A stretch of DNA of 64,000 bases, taken from positions 129,176,197-129,240,196 of the forward strand of contig CM076190.1 in NCBI GenBank assembly GCA_038277395.1, given 5' to 3'. The notes beneath the pieces were generated by a model. It saw nothing but the letters and a program-made list of their open reading frames with translations, was not told where the DNA came from and did no database searches. The position numbers and the translations under genes are program-made. The DNA is from Dryocosmus kuriphilus (taxonomy: Eukaryota; Arthropoda; Insecta; Hymenoptera; Cynipidae). This document shows, one piece after another, positions 29,821-41,600 of this stretch (positions are counted from its first letter, which is position 1; every line of letters starts with the position of its first letter).

Positions 29821-32461
29821 GTATATATAATTACTATAAATCACTACTTATTGTTAAATATTTAAAGCAAAGCATAATCCTACAACTACATCACACAATA
29901 ATGAAACACATCGAAAATATTGTGCAAAACCCTTGAAAAAGTATTTGTAAATAAATAAATAATTAAATAAATCATAATTTTTAAAATAATGTTATATAAA
30001 CATTTTAATATATCCATATTATGTTGTTTATATGTTCGTTGATTAAGACTTTAATATTTTAATAAACATTTGTATGTACAAATTCTGGATACAGGTTTTA
30101 TGAAAATATAATAAACGTATACTTCTTTCATATACATTTCATTATTGTATTGAATATTGATAATATATCTTTTTTGTTAATTACATAATAGACCTATTTC
30201 TCTTATTTCGAACATTGGTTACTATGACCATTCAAATTTACTGCCATAACTGTGCTCACTTCTCATGATTCATGGAGTCGCGGTTTGCATCACACTTTTA
30301 ACCCGTGATCCCCTATCCAGTCCTATGTATAGAAATGGTAGAAATCGTTGATTGTAACAGAAAAATAATAAAATAGTTATCACATTCGGAAAATGTGAGT
30401 AGCCTACTAGAGGTAATATATAAATACCCTCGGTAAGTATTGCAGACTTATCGACTGTGGCAGTTATAAAATTGTTTGTAATCTGTAAAATAATTTCAAA
30501 ATAAAGGAAACTAAATTGAAATGAAATATTGATAATTATATTTTTCATTGATCCGACGTTCCAGAGAAGTCAAAATTCAGCACGGAAAGCTCATGATCAA
30601 AGCCGTAAGCGGATGGTAAGGGAGGGTGCAAATTCGCCAGCGCTCGGTCGGTAACACCGAGCAAGACTTGCTCTTTCTGCTTTACCTTCGGTGAGATTAT
30701 CAACAGTCGCTGGCCTTCGCTCGAGGGTGACTTGTTCGCTCCCTCGACCTGCTACTAGAATATTTTTCTGATGTTTGATTTTGGAATAGTAGATGAAACG
30801 AGGGAGGATCGATTTCCGCTACCCTGATAGCTATGAGCAGGATAGCAGAGGCTAAACATTCTTAAAATTGTGGGACAAGAACCCTCAATTTTCAAAACGA
30901 AAACTTTTTTCAACCAAAAAACCACCTGCAGATTTTCTTTCAAGAAAAAAAACAGGCAATGGGTACAGAGTGACGGAAATACAACGTTTTAAATATATGG
31001 TAATGTCAGTCTAGGGGAAAAAATAATACTAAATAAGGAATGAAGCGGGGTGGATTGGATTAAAATATTTTTTTCAAGAGCTCCAGTTTTTCAAAAATGA
31101 AATTAGGAAAGGTAGAAAATTTCATAATAATTATGAGTAATTTTTAAAATTATTTAAGTAGGTTTAGAGTGAAAAGTCGAAAAAATGGGAATATAATTTG
31201 GTTGCAGAATCCACCCCGAAATTCTAGGGACAGATAAATAAGGTTGTACTTACAAACGCTACAGGTGAGACTGCGGCAAGGTGTCCTTGCAGTTTCCGGT
31301 TTGATGACTCGCCTGGAAATCGCATCCAGACTTGCCGCATGTGAAACACTTCGAGAGGGGCCTTGATCGACTGCAGATGAATGAGGACCCTCCCATAATC
31401 CTGATTTTTGGGATACCTGAAAAAAATGGTTGATAAAATTAAAATTAGGGACGGAAAATTTTTAAAGCATAACCTCACCCAAAATACCGGCCAAAACTGA
31501 AATATTTCTCGTTTTATCATACTTGATTAATTTTTATTTCCAAACCAAACCCTGAAAAGTTGGCTTCCCAATTCATTTTACTAAAGCGTCTTTATATTGC
31601 CGCAACTGAGATTTAAGAAAAATCTCTAAGAGTCCTAAAGCCTCGAAAGATCCTGCACCTGAGAAATGCTATTCCCGGCACGTTCATTTAATCCTATTAT
31701 CAAAGAGATAGTGCAGCTAGCAGCCATTGCCGTTGGAACTGCCGCAGTATCTTTAAAAAAAGAAAAAAAAATTCAGTTACCCATTTCGGTATCTCTGAGT
31801 GTTATTGTTATAGGTTATGTTCCTATCGAAGCGATCATTGCCTAATCTTATGCTGTAAAGGGAAATAAAGTGGCCCTTGTTGGAAATGCTCCCTCGTTTT
31901 CTAGAGAATGTGCTAAACGGCATGGCAATCGGCTTCAAATGAGGTAGAAATTGGGTCGCAAACTTTCTAAGTGGGCGATACTTCAGGATCATTTTGTTCG
32001 TTGTAAACGAAGCATAAGTCGAAATCAACAAAGTTAAGTTTATTTTATTCTGCATGTCCATTTACCCTAAATGTAAAATCTACATTATTTTGAAACGCGT
32101 GTCCGTTCTAACCTGATGTCCAATTCACCCCTAATTTATCACAAACAAGGTGCCCGTTATTTATCACAAGGCTGTTATTCACGACATATTATTCATTTCC
32201 TCCGAATTTTTTCCCTGGCTTTTGTATACTTCACCCCCACTCTATCCCTAGTAATAATTAAATCTACTAAAAATACTTACATCGCTTACCCCTTCAGGAC
32301 TGGCAATCGGCGCAATCGTACCGGATTGGGGATGAATCGGGGCCCCTGACGATCCGCCAATGCTGCCAACCGTATGCGGAGGTGGCAACGCAAGCGGAGC
32401 TGTCCCCGTCCTTCCCGGCCCCCAAGACTCCATCATGGTGGGGGAGCCACATGTTAATGGA
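22119..32461 (-). CDS. Partial multi-exon gene, Ser/Pro-rich protein, unidentified
   Basis: Five internal exons on the minus strand: 32281-32461, 31254-31416, 30686-30748, 22347-22471 and 22119-22199. All junctions are GT-AG and most donors read GTAAGT. Codon phase agrees at every junction (0, 1, 1, 0), giving one open frame of about 204 codons without a stop. Exon GC content is well above the surrounding AT-rich DNA. The protein is rich in Ser, Pro and Gly at the N side (PPPHTVGSIGGSSG) and charged later (LQKWRTSRDRKSPSLSQ), which suggests a largely disordered segment of a bigger protein. I do not recognise a domain or family. First and last exons are outside the window or not recognised. 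Confidence 0.75.
22347..22471 (-). CDS. Exon D of the unidentified gene
   Basis: Acceptor TTGTTGTTTAG and donor GTAAGTTC. The first two bases complete a codon begun in exon C, followed by 41 codons: AKHSKIFPGVASESDLQKW, then RTSRDRKSPSLSQ and MGPESLRHK. The other two frames contain stops. Confidence 0.78.
22600..22925. repeat. TGTACAATT-type drifted repeat
   Basis: Same texture as 640-2150: TTGTACAATTTTCAATTAATT variants. Lies in the long intron. Confidence 0.55.
22926..24590. other. Intronic DNA with a C-rich low-complexity patch
   Basis: The notable part is 23375-23460, pyrimidine-rich with a C-run at 23438-23456, G-rich on the gene's sense strand. The proline- or glycine-rich open frames there come from the base composition. 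Otherwise no feature is recognised. Confidence 0.5.
24590..25056. repeat. GTTGAAAATTCAACTATTTT-type array, left part
   Basis: Degenerate direct repeats of GTTGAAAATTCAACTATTTT and variants, spaced roughly 30-40 bp. The array continues after the TIR element at 25057-26106. Confidence 0.75.
25057..26106. mobile_element. TIR element with GATAGAACCAGATAAGAAA internal repeats
   Basis: The two ends are inverted copies over about 33 bp: CCCTGCTAAAAATGCCA, then ATAGGATCCGATAGA. The interior carries many CCGGATAGAACCAGATAAGA units on one side and their complement (TCTTATCTGGCTCTATCCGG-like) on the other, plus a direct repeat of about 120 bp (25340-25460 against 25470-25580). No transposase is seen. 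Flanks read ...CTCAA and AAGTG..., so any target duplication is at most AA. It interrupts the GAAAATTCAAC array. Confidence 0.8.
25620..25667 (+). repeat. 48-bp inverted pair, copy 1
   Basis: CGATCGTCGGGGCTATAAGT and following bases match, inverted, 28023-28070 with one mismatch in 48. This copy lies inside the TIR element. Confidence 0.9.
26440..26565. repeat. Dispersed repeat, copy 1 (partner at 44745-44865)
   Basis: TTTTGTAAATAAAATATTGG, ACTGAAACTTTGG and AGTAGGAATTT occur in the same order as at 44757-44850. This is a diverged dispersed repeat of unknown type, embedded in the array. Confidence 0.6.
28023..28070 (-). repeat. 48-bp inverted pair, copy 2
   Basis: Reverse complement of 25620-25667 with one mismatch. 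Here it stands alone in the GAAAATTCAAC array without the TIR element's ends. Confidence 0.9.
28681..29369. other. Intronic DNA, nothing recognised
   Basis: AT-rich, with ATACATGGTTTATTATACGT-like short palindromic stretches at about 28870-28900. No gene was recognised. Confidence 0.35.
29370..29621. mobile_element. 252-bp fold-back MITE with AACGTTT motifs
   Basis: Ends CCCTGTGGGCA and, inverted, CCCAGTGGGCA. The interior is a near-palindrome built of AAAACGTTTCTGAAACGTT and ACGTCCTAA motifs and their complements, so each strand can fold on itself. Flanks (TTGTAA and AAGTTC) show no clear duplication. The superfamily is not assigned. Confidence 0.75.
29770..29814. repeat. TA dinucleotide microsatellite
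   Basis: About 22 uninterrupted TA units in the long intron. Confidence 0.97.
29815..30685. other. Intronic AT-rich DNA, nothing firm
   Basis: No gene is recognised. The region next to exon C (30560-30685) is GC-richer and stays open beyond the donor, so a longer alternative exon is possible but unsupported. Confidence 0.35.
30686..30748 (-). CDS. Exon C of the unidentified gene
   Basis: Acceptor TTCTAGTAGCAG and donor GTAAAG. Two bases complete the codon left by exon B, 20 codons follow (RGSEQVTLERRPATVDNLTE) and one base is left over, which exon D completes. Reading on past the donor meets a stop after roughly 20 codons in this frame. Confidence 0.7.
31254..31416 (-). CDS. Exon B of the unidentified gene
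   Basis: Acceptor TTTTTTTCAG and donor GTAAGT. It has 54 codons plus one base: VSQKSGLWEGPHSSAVDQ, SRSVSHAASLDAISRR, then VIKPETARTPCRSLTCSV. A second frame is also open here, but only this one fits the phases of exons A and C. Confidence 0.75.
31417..32280. other. Intron A-B of the unidentified gene
   Basis: 864-bp intron without a recognised repeat. A minus-strand frame at 31777-32061 has no splice support. Confidence 0.5.
32281..32461 (-). CDS. Exon A of the unidentified gene
   Basis: Acceptor TTTTCTTACTTTTTAG and donor GTAAGT. One base completes an upstream codon, then 60 codons: PLTCGSPTMMESWGPG, APLALPPPHTVGSIGGSSG and PIASPEGVSD. A second donor (GTAAGC) lies 9 bp upstream and would remove VSD without changing phase. 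Confidence 0.75.
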
Positions 32462-32589
32462 CTAAAAAGTAAGAAAATAACAATAGTTATTATGTCCATT
32501 AATTAGAAAATTATCACTAATTTCCTCTAATTTTTTTAGGGGTTTAAGATAACTTATAAGAGCTGTTAAACTTTAAAAGTCTGTCTTTA

Positions 32590-32810
32590 GTAAGACGAGC
32601 TACACTATAGGTGGGGGTAAAGTAGGCGAAACCAAGCCAGTGAGCATTGAGTAGGTGCAGTTTGACAAATGGAGGGGGGGGGGGGGGGGATTGGGCGGTT
32701 CCTAGTGAGTAGTGGTCATGAAGTAAAAGTGGAGTGAAGTAGAGTGGTGGAAGTGGGTGGAGCTTGGTAAGTGTTAGGGGTAAGCTCTATGGAGCTTGGG
32801 GTCTGGTTGG
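32590..32810. repeat. GTGGGTGGAGCTTGG minisatellite, part 1
   Basis: Drifted units of AAGTGGGTGGAGCTTGGTGA with a G-run at 32674-32689. The minisatellite resumes at 33430-33880. Confidence 0.65.
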
Positions 32811-33425
32811 AAGAAAAAATTAGGTCCTTCTCGGGACGCCCGGTAGAAGTGAATACTTCAATTGTTTTGCTCTGGACTTTTTTTCTTTTGAAAATATGTG
32901 AAATAATAAAAACATGTTTATCGTTATTTTGTATATTAATATCCAGGTACTTTTTACAAAGTTAGTTTACAACATTATTTATCTACATTAGAGTCACAGA
33001 CATCTTTATTTTTTAATTCAGTAAAAGATAAAATTGGTTTGTGGTAACTAAAGTAAGATATACATGTTTTTGAATCCATCTTAAATAAAAATAGGTGATG
33101 TGATAAAATCCGTCTGTGATTCTAATACAGATAAACATCAAAATTACTGTCTTTCTGACTTTCCATTATTTAAATAGATCTAATGTTGTGGGGACCCCAA
33201 ACACTACCAGCGCATGCTCTAGTGTGGTAAGGAGTAAGGGGACAGAGCTGCGCGTCTGCCAGGCCCGGCCAAGAGAGCGCGGTGAGGGGAGAGAGTTGCG
33301 TGTATGCCAGGCTACATTTCCATTCGGTCCGCCCCGTGACGGTCGGTTGGTCAAAGGTCGGCGCTCGTCCGTTCACTGATCAAGGAAAAGTGTACCTGGC
33401 GTACCTATATAGAAGTATTCACTTC
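32811..33425. other. Sequence splitting the minisatellite, with a CpG-rich patch
   Basis: GAAGTGAATACTTC at 32846-32859 is inverted at about 33410-33423 as GAAGTATTCACTTC, so this may be an inserted element. From 33230 to 33380 the DNA is GC-rich with many CpG and a short direct repeat (GAGCTGCGCGTCTGCCAGGC / GAGTTGCGTGTATGCCAGGC). It could be an insertion or a promoter-like patch; nothing decides between them. Confidence 0.4.
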
Positions 33426-33429
33426 AAAA

Positions 33430-33880
33430 AGGTGAAACTTGATGAGTAGCTGAAACAAAGTGGGCGGAACTGGTGAATGAAGGAGATAAAGTGGGTGGGG
33501 CTTGGAGAGTAGTTTGAAGTAATGTGGGAGGAAAATAGTGACAGGATGGGTGGTCTTGGTGGCTGATAAGTATGTAGGTATAAGATGAGTAAAGCGTGCC
33601 GAATTTGGTAGTAGAGGGGGGGGGGGGGGGTATTAAGGTAAAGTAGATTTAGGCTGCTGAGTACAGTAAATTGACTGAAACCTAATTAATGGAAGGGATA
33701 AATTGGGTAGATATTGATAAGTGGAGCTTGGCGAATAGTGGGTGTAACGTGGGAAATGCTTGGCTACTGGTAGGGATAAAGTGGGTGTGGCCTGCGTAGT
33801 AGGAGTAGCCTGTGGTACAGATAGGCGTGGTTTCTTCATCATGGGGATACATTGGGCGGAGCTCGTTCATTATAGGGCGT
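33430..33880. repeat. GTGGGTGGAGCTTGG minisatellite, part 2
   Basis: Continuation of 32590-32810, with GGGATAAAGTGGGTGTGGCC-like units and a G-run at 33616-33630. Open frames on the minus strand are repeat products. Confidence 0.65.
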
Positions 33881-36800
33881 CGTGGGACTAGATTTAACAT
33901 TTTTTTCGAGGATGTTGAAGCAAAGGGGCTAACGGGATGGAAGTAACTTATTATTCTACTATCTGTCAGACATTGTGTTTTATCTAAGAATATAATAAAA
34001 GTGAAAGAACTAGTAAACCTTGAAACGAGCCATAAAAAAAAATCGAATCTTAGCCTTGGTGGTACCATGCTATGCGGTTGTAATTATTGACTCTAATGGA
34101 CATTTAATGGAGTCGGTGAGGATCGAAAGCGATCCTCCATCCGGGAATTTACAACCTTTTTACGGGTCTCTGGCGCCGAGATCCCCCCCCCCCCCTCCCC
34201 AGAAATGTTTAAAATCACGTCGGTGAATAGCTTAGATTGCAGAAGGGGCTGGATAAGAAGAGGGAAAAAATTGAAGAAAAAAAAAAATACTAATGAGGAG
34301 GTATGTCCGGTTAGAGGGAGAGGAGTTGAGTAAATCGCGATAATGCGTCCCTAGTTCAGAAAAATGATCAATACGCGTTGCACCTGAGGTCAGCCCTCGC
34401 AAGTGGAGTGTGTCAGTGTTAGGTCAGACTTGGCCAATCGATACATAACCCCAACCCGCAACACGATACTGTTGCAAGGCGTTCGTGCGTGTGTGCCAAA
34501 CGTGTAAACACAGCGACTTTGTTTTGTTAACCCCCACCACGGAGGCTACCGCACTACCTCGTGTTGTTGGTCTTCACACATCGTTAACCACCCACGCATA
34601 TATAGGAGTCATAAATGTGAAGAGGTGAATAAATTTGAGATGATTTTTGCCCGGGAAAATAGTTGCATTTTTTAAAGAGTTTTACTTGAAGGGTGGAAAT
34701 TCAAAGAGACGCAAGCGCCATTTTTAACTTTTTTCAGGAGAGATAAAAAAACTTCTTCTAAATTCAGCAGGACCGTTTTAAAAAAGAAAGAAGAAAGTGT
34801 TTTCGAGATATTTTCATGGTGTATCGAAGTGAAAAAAGTTTGCTTACAAAAATCTATCCAGTTTCAAGAAAACTTAGGAAACAAGTGACGTTTCGAGGTT
34901 ATGATTCGTTATCGACTTTCAACATTAATTGTGAAGTTAATTTGCAGTTAAGAAAAAAACTGAGCATTTAGGTTCTACCTATTGAATGAGAGAATCGAAA
35001 TAAAAAAAGTTTGCTTGAAAAAAGTAATCCAGTTACTTTTAGTTTAGAAAGAGCCTCGCTGACAACTTTGAACTACAATAATTACTGTGATTATTCTTAT
35101 TTTTCTTATATTTCATTTTTTTTTATCTCCGTTAAAATCAGAGAAATGAATTTATTATTTTATCCTTTGTTATATTGTATTGTATCATTTTTTGAAGAAA
35201 ATGATTAAGTCTCGCTAATAAACAAAACACTTTTTTCATTTTTTTGTTACAAAATCGTATGAAAAAGTGAATGCAAAATGGTAAACAGTCAGAAAAAATA
35301 ATTATTACATGAATCTCAATGCATTTTTTACTGTTTATGAATAATTTCGAGATATTTTTGCTGCACCCTTGGTTCAACCGGGGTCCAAGGAAGCATTGGC
35401 GCTTCACCCATAAAACAGTTCCATTTTTTATGGAAATTTTGGAAAATTCATTCCCAAAAAAATCTTTCGGCAGGAATGTGTATTCGAATTTTTCTGACTT
35501 TTCGAGCAAATAAACCCAATTTCGAAAATTTGTCGCTTGCCTCTCTTTGCGTTTCTACCCTTCTCTTATCAGAAACATTTTTCTCTTTATTGAAGTGTAC
35601 AGTGGGATAGATCTTTAATTTAATGTTCATAATCTACTAGATAAATTTTTTTAATTTCATTTGGCTGAACTTATTATTTAAACAAACAGAGCCTAAAAAA
35701 TTGTTGTTTCAACATTTTCTATGAGAACAATGTTTAGATTATAAAATAAGTAAACATTTAAAATTACTATTTTTATAAAGAACTTCATACAATAAAAAAA
35801 ATTATAAGCACTTAATATTTTTAATTTTTAATAACAAATATTATTAACAAATTTAAAAGTAAGACATTTTCTTTCGGCAAAAATACTTTTCTCTACTGAG
35901 TAATAAATAATAATTTTTTTAAATAATATTATTAAATAATTAATAATTAATTAATTAGTTTGTATGATGTTGGTAGAAAGTTTTTGGCTTTCGGGGCCAA
36001 AAGAATTTAATTCAATTAGTTATTAATTGAAACCAATTGCTTCAGCATATAATGGTGACCTTCGTCAGTGGATTTATTTATTCTGTAACAGATAAGAAAT
36101 TACTCCTTGAAGAGACGCAATTTACAATGAGAAATTTTTTCCTTTGGTTAATATCGCAGATGGAAAGTTATATAACAAACTTGTGTATCTTTTATTTTAT
36201 TTTATTTTTCGAATATTTAATATTTTCAGTAATAATATATCTATTTAAATTAAAAATGATTTCTATAACAACTTAAATAATAACATTCTTGAAGTCACAC
36301 TGTTTAAAGAATTCTTTAAGAGCTATGCTAATTTGATTGAAAAAATGATGAAACTCGGAAGTTCATTGCCTCATTTACCCGAATTCTTTGTTATATTAAT
36401 TTTTAAATTGATAGTTGAAAAATATATTTAAAAATAATTATTAATGAACTATATATTAACTACTGCTTAATTTTATTATTCTGTAGCACATTGCTGTTTA
36501 TTATTTTTTAATTTAAAGTAATAGTTGGTCTGAAATTGTTTTTTGAGTTGTGGTGTTTTTAGGGTTGAAGTGCGTTGAGTTTAAGAAACCCTCTCAAGAT
36601 TTTTTGAGATAATTGTAGCAAAGAAAACAGCATAGTGGTTTGCCAGATGATTTATTTTAAAAAATGTTTTCAGTCTGACAGTGCCTGATTTTTGAATTTA
36701 AAAAAAAATATTTGTTGTCAAAGATAACAATTTCAAGTTTCAGCCGCATTTTCTTGTTGAAATATTATTATTCAGTTCTTTAAGATATGATTCAGTAGAA

Positions 36801-38660
36801 GAAAGTGTTTTCTCCGAAAGAATATATCTAATTTTTAATTTGTTTATAATATCTTCTATTGACAATAACATTTATTAAACGCTTATAATTTTTATGGGAA
36901 ATCACTATAAAATATTTCAAATTGGGTTTATGAGAAAATCAATACATAATTAAGAAAAAAAGAAAAATTATTATTTGTTCATGAAATTGTTTATAAAAAT
37001 AATAATTTTTAATATTTAGTCATTTTTCATTATAAACATTATTCTCATAAGAAACTGAAGCAGTTTCTGTGCAGAAAAAAAATTCTGCGGTTGAAGACAG
37101 CAAACATGTATTTGTTAATATAAGTGGCCATATGAAAATTTTTTCGATATCTCTTATCAGATTTCGTCGATTAAGAAAGGAAACGTGAAGAAATCGAGCT
37201 ATTACACTCTTAGGAAGTATCAACAAAGTAAAGCGGATAATCAAAATAATTGACTAGATACCATCTCAGGCAGTTCGAAACTGTTATTTATCATTAATTC
37301 TACAGTAAATATATTTATTGAAAACAAAAAATGTCCTTAAATAATTTTTCTTTCGAAAATTGGCGATAAGAAAGCAAGTTTGCATTTTTTGCAATTATTA
37401 ATATTGCTCTCTCTATCAGAAGAAAGTTCATTTGATTTTTTATTTTTTTATCGCAGAATGATAAATTTTTGTTTACGAAGCCTGGGTGGTTTGAGAAAAC
37501 ATGTTTTCTTCATTGCGATTCTTCAGAACATCTGGTCACGAGCAGATGTCGGTTCGTGAGTCTAAATTTTGACAAAATTTGTTGGGGATGAAAAGAGATT
37601 TTCATTTTTATATTACTGCTTCAATGGTGATGTTTTTTGCTCTATCTAATCAATAAAAAGAGTGAAGAAAAGACAAAATAAAAAAATATTGATTAGCGAA
37701 TAACAGAATTAAATTTTTTGCTTTCTTCTTCTGAATGGAAAGGTCGAAATTTACGAGGGAGCGTGACTATGTCACTTGATAGTCACTCTATTGCCTATAG
37801 ATTGGTACGGGATGGAACAGAATGGTGTATTTCAGGGAGAGGGTCGTCGCTTCTTCACGATATTCTTTATTTGACACGCAAATGCTGAGGCTAGCGACAC
37901 AAACTAGTTTGAGAGCTCGAAACACGAAACCACAATTCAAAGAGTGGAAAATTATCCTCGAAAAAGGATCTAACCTTATAAAATACACTTTGAATAAAAA
38001 AATAGAAAAAAAAAGGAATAAAACTTTTTTTGGAAACTTCAGAATGGACCAGTAGTTTATAGAAGCTTCTGAAATTTGACTGAATGATTCAGAATATTGA
38101 AAAATATTCCAAAGCTATTGTGAAAAAAAGCACAGGCTCATAAAAACAAAAGAAAAAGAGAGAAGACGTTATGAGAAGTGAAGGGTGACACCAGAAATAT
38201 TTTTCAAGGCGAGGGTTGCAGTCTCGTTAACACGCAAACACGCAGTAAAAAGAGATCAATCAGTGAAAATTGTCTAACCAAAAAAAATTAAAATAAATGC
38301 TCTGTTTGCTTCATTGATTGAATTACTTAGCTGCGATAATAACAAAATAGAATTATATATTTCTAAAAAAATAAAAAAGTAGTAAAAAATTTTATAATTG
38401 CTTCTCATGAATGATAGATTATATTAAATCAATTTCTATATAAAACAATCGAGAACAGTGAGGATAGAAATATGAAACCAATAAGCCATAAAAGTGTAAA
38501 ACATGTCTAACAAGTAAAGGTGAAATGTAAAACACAACAGCTCACGAGTCAGCAGACCTAGAAGGAGTGAAATCTGCTCTCTATTTTACTTGGTTTCAAA
38601 TTATAATCAATTTGATAGATAATTATTACTTAACAGTATATGTTAGTATTATTATATTAT
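33881..38660. other. Mostly AT-rich DNA without recognised genes
   Basis: A C-run lies at 34183-34195. A more balanced-composition stretch (34380-34610) has no repeat or reading frame that I can name. An imperfect direct repeat of about 165 bp spacing (AAAGTTTGCTTACAAAAATC at 34837 and AAAGTTTGCTTGAAAAAAGT at 35007) is seen. Open frames up to 128 codons (33682-34068 and 35138-35509, minus) show no family features and no splice context. Confidence 0.4.
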
Positions 38661-41600
38661 ACTCGATTGTAAATCGTTTCAAACTAGTTTAAAGTCTATT
38701 AGAAAATAGTTAGACATAGTTAAAACTAATTTGGAACTAATTGGAAACTAGCTTGAAGCCAATTAGAAACTAGATTGGGACTGGTTTAAAAATAGTTTCG
38801 AGCAAGTTGAATACTAGTTAGGGTCCAATCCAAAATTAGTACCGGACCAAATAGAAACTAGTTAGAAACTACATTAAACCCTAATTGGAATGTGTTTACA
38901 ACTAGTTAAGATTAAATTTGGATTTGGTATGCAACTAGTTTGGAGAGAATTGGAAACAACTTGCGAACAAGTTGGAAACTAGTTTAAAACCAGATCGGAA
39001 ACCGGATACCCACGTTAAAATATATTTGACACTAGTTAATGGCAGCTTGGAAACTAGTTTGGAATCAGTACGAGATCGTGTTATGAACTAGGTTAAACAT
39101 ACATATTCGGGACAGTTTTGAAACTTGTTAGCAACTTGTTGGAAACTAGTCAGGGACAAGTTGAGAACTAGTTTGGAACGAGTGCGGAAGAATGTTAGGA
39201 ACTAGGTCAAACATATTCCGGACAGTTTTAAATCTAGTTCAAAACAAGTTGGGAACTATTTAGGTACTAATTTGAAACTAGACAGGGACAAGTTGAGAAC
39301 CAATTTAGAACCAGTACGGGAAAATGTTAGGAATTAGGTTAAATATATTTGATACATGTTTGGAAAAAGTTAGAACTAGTCAGGGATAAGTTTATAACTA
39401 GTTTGGGACCAGTGTGGAAGCTTTTTAAGAACTAGGTCAAATATATGCGGGACAGTATTGAATCTAGTTTGGATCAAGTAGGAAACTAATCAGGGACATT
39501 TTGAGAAATAGTTTGTAACGAGTGCGAAAGAATATTAGAAACTAGATTAAACATATTCGGGGCAGTTTAAATCTTTTTCAGAACAAGTTGGGAACTTATT
39601 AGGCACTAATTTGATACTAGACAGGGCCAAGTTGAGAACCAGTTTAGAACCAGTGCGGAAGCATGTTCGGAATGAGGTTAACTGTATTTGATACATGTTT
39701 GAAACTAGTTTGGAAAAAGTTGGAACTAGTCAGGGACAAGTTGAGAACTAGCTTGGAACCAGTGTGGAAGCATGTTCGGAATTAGGTTAACTATATTTGA
39801 AACATGTTTGAAACTAGTTTGTAACAAGTTGGAACTAGTCAGGGACAAGTTAAGAACTAGTTTGGAACCAGTGTGGAATCAGTGTGGAAGCATGTTCGAA
39901 GTAACGTTAACTATATTTGATACATGCTTCAAACTAGTTTGGAACAAGTTGGAACTAGTCAGGTACAAGTTGAGAACTAGTTTGGAACCAGTGTAGAAGT
40001 ATTTTAGGAACTAGGTTAAACATATGCTGGATAGTTTTGAATCTAATTTAGATTGAGTTGAAAACTAGTTAAAGACAGGTTGATAAATAGTGTGAAAAGA
40101 GTGCGGAAGAACGTCAGGAACTAGACTAAACATATGCTGGATAGTGTTGAATCTAATTTAGATTGAGTTGAAAACTAGTTAAAGACAGGTTGATAAATAG
40201 TGTGAAACGAGTGCGGAAGAATGTCAGGAACTAGACTAAACATATTCGGGACAGTTTAAATCTGGTTCAGGACAAGTTGAGAACTAGTTAAGGACTAATT
40301 TGAAACTAGACAGGGGCAAGCTGAGAACTAGTTTGGAACCAGTGCGGAAGCATCTTCGGAATTAGGTTAACTATATTTGATACATGTTTGAAACTAGTTT
40401 GGAACAAGTTGGAACTAGTCAGGGACAAGTTGAAAATTAGTTTGGAACCAGTGTAGAAGCATTTTAGGAACTAGGTTAAACATATAAAGGATAGTTTTGA
40501 ATCTAGTTTAGATCATGTTGGAAACTAGTCGGAGACATGTTGAGAAACAGTTTGGAATGAGTGCGGAAGAATGTTAGGAATTATGTTAGGCATATTCGCG
40601 ACAGTTTTAAATCTAGCTCAAAACAGTTTGTGAACTATTCAGGTACTAATTTGAAACTAGACAGGGAAAAGTTAAGAACCAGTTTAGAACCAGTGCGGAA
40701 AAATGTTACGAATTAGGTTAAATATATTTGCTACATGTTTGGAAAAAGTTAGAACTAGTCAGGGACAAGTTTATAACTAGTTTGGGACCAGTGTGGAAGC
40801 TTTTTAGGTACTAGGTCAAATACATGCGGGAGAGCTTCGAATCTAGTTTGAATCATGTAGGAAACTAGTCAGGGACATGTTGAGAAATAGTTTGGAACGA
40901 GTGCGAAAGAATGTTAGGAACTATATTAAACATATTCGGGACAGTTTAAATCTTGTTCAGAACAAGTTGGGAACTTATTAGGGACTAATTTGAAACTAGA
41001 CAGGGCCAAGTTAAGAACCAGTTTGGAACCAGTGCGGAAGCATGTTCGGAATTAGGTTAACTATATTTCATACATGTTTAAACTAGCTTGGAAAAAGTTG
41101 GAACTTGTCAGAAACAAGTTGAAAACTAGTTTAGGACGAGTGTGGAATCAGTGTGGAAGCATGTTCAAAATTAGGTTAACTATATTTGATACATGTTTGA
41201 AACTAGTTTGGAACAAGTTGGAACTAGTCAGATACAAGTTGAGAACTAGTTTGGAACCAGTGTAGAAGTATTTTAGGAACTATGTTAAACATATGCGGGA
41301 TAGTGTTGAATCTAATTTAGATTGAGTTGAAAACTAGTTAAAGACAGGTTGATAATTAGTGTGAAACGAGTGCGGAAGAATGTCAGGAACTAGATTAAAC
41401 ATACTCGGGACAGTTTAAATCTGGTTCAAGACAAGTTGAGAACTATTTCAGGACTAATTTGAAACTAGACGGGGCCAAGTTGAGAACTAGTTTGGAACCA
41501 GTGCGGAAGCATGTTCGAAATTAGGTTAACTATATTTGATACATGTTTGAAACTAGTTTGGAGCAAGTTGGAACTAGTCAGGGACGAGTTAAAAATTAGT

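Noticed and set aside
29120..30330. Possible large element between CTGGATAGTGGATAGGG and the inverted CCCCTATCCAG
   Set aside because: Only about a dozen bases match, without a target duplication. Too weak to call.
30546..30748. 68-codon terminal-exon reading of exon C in another frame
   Set aside because: It is open to a stop at about 30546, but its frame does not fit the phases of exon B as used with exon A. It is kept only as a possible alternative.
34020..34226. 68-codon plus-strand frame ending in a proline run
   Set aside because: The proline run is a poly-C tract. There is no homology I recognise and no splice support.
35138..35509. 123-codon minus-strand frame
   Set aside because: No domain recognised, AT-biased composition and no neighbouring exons.
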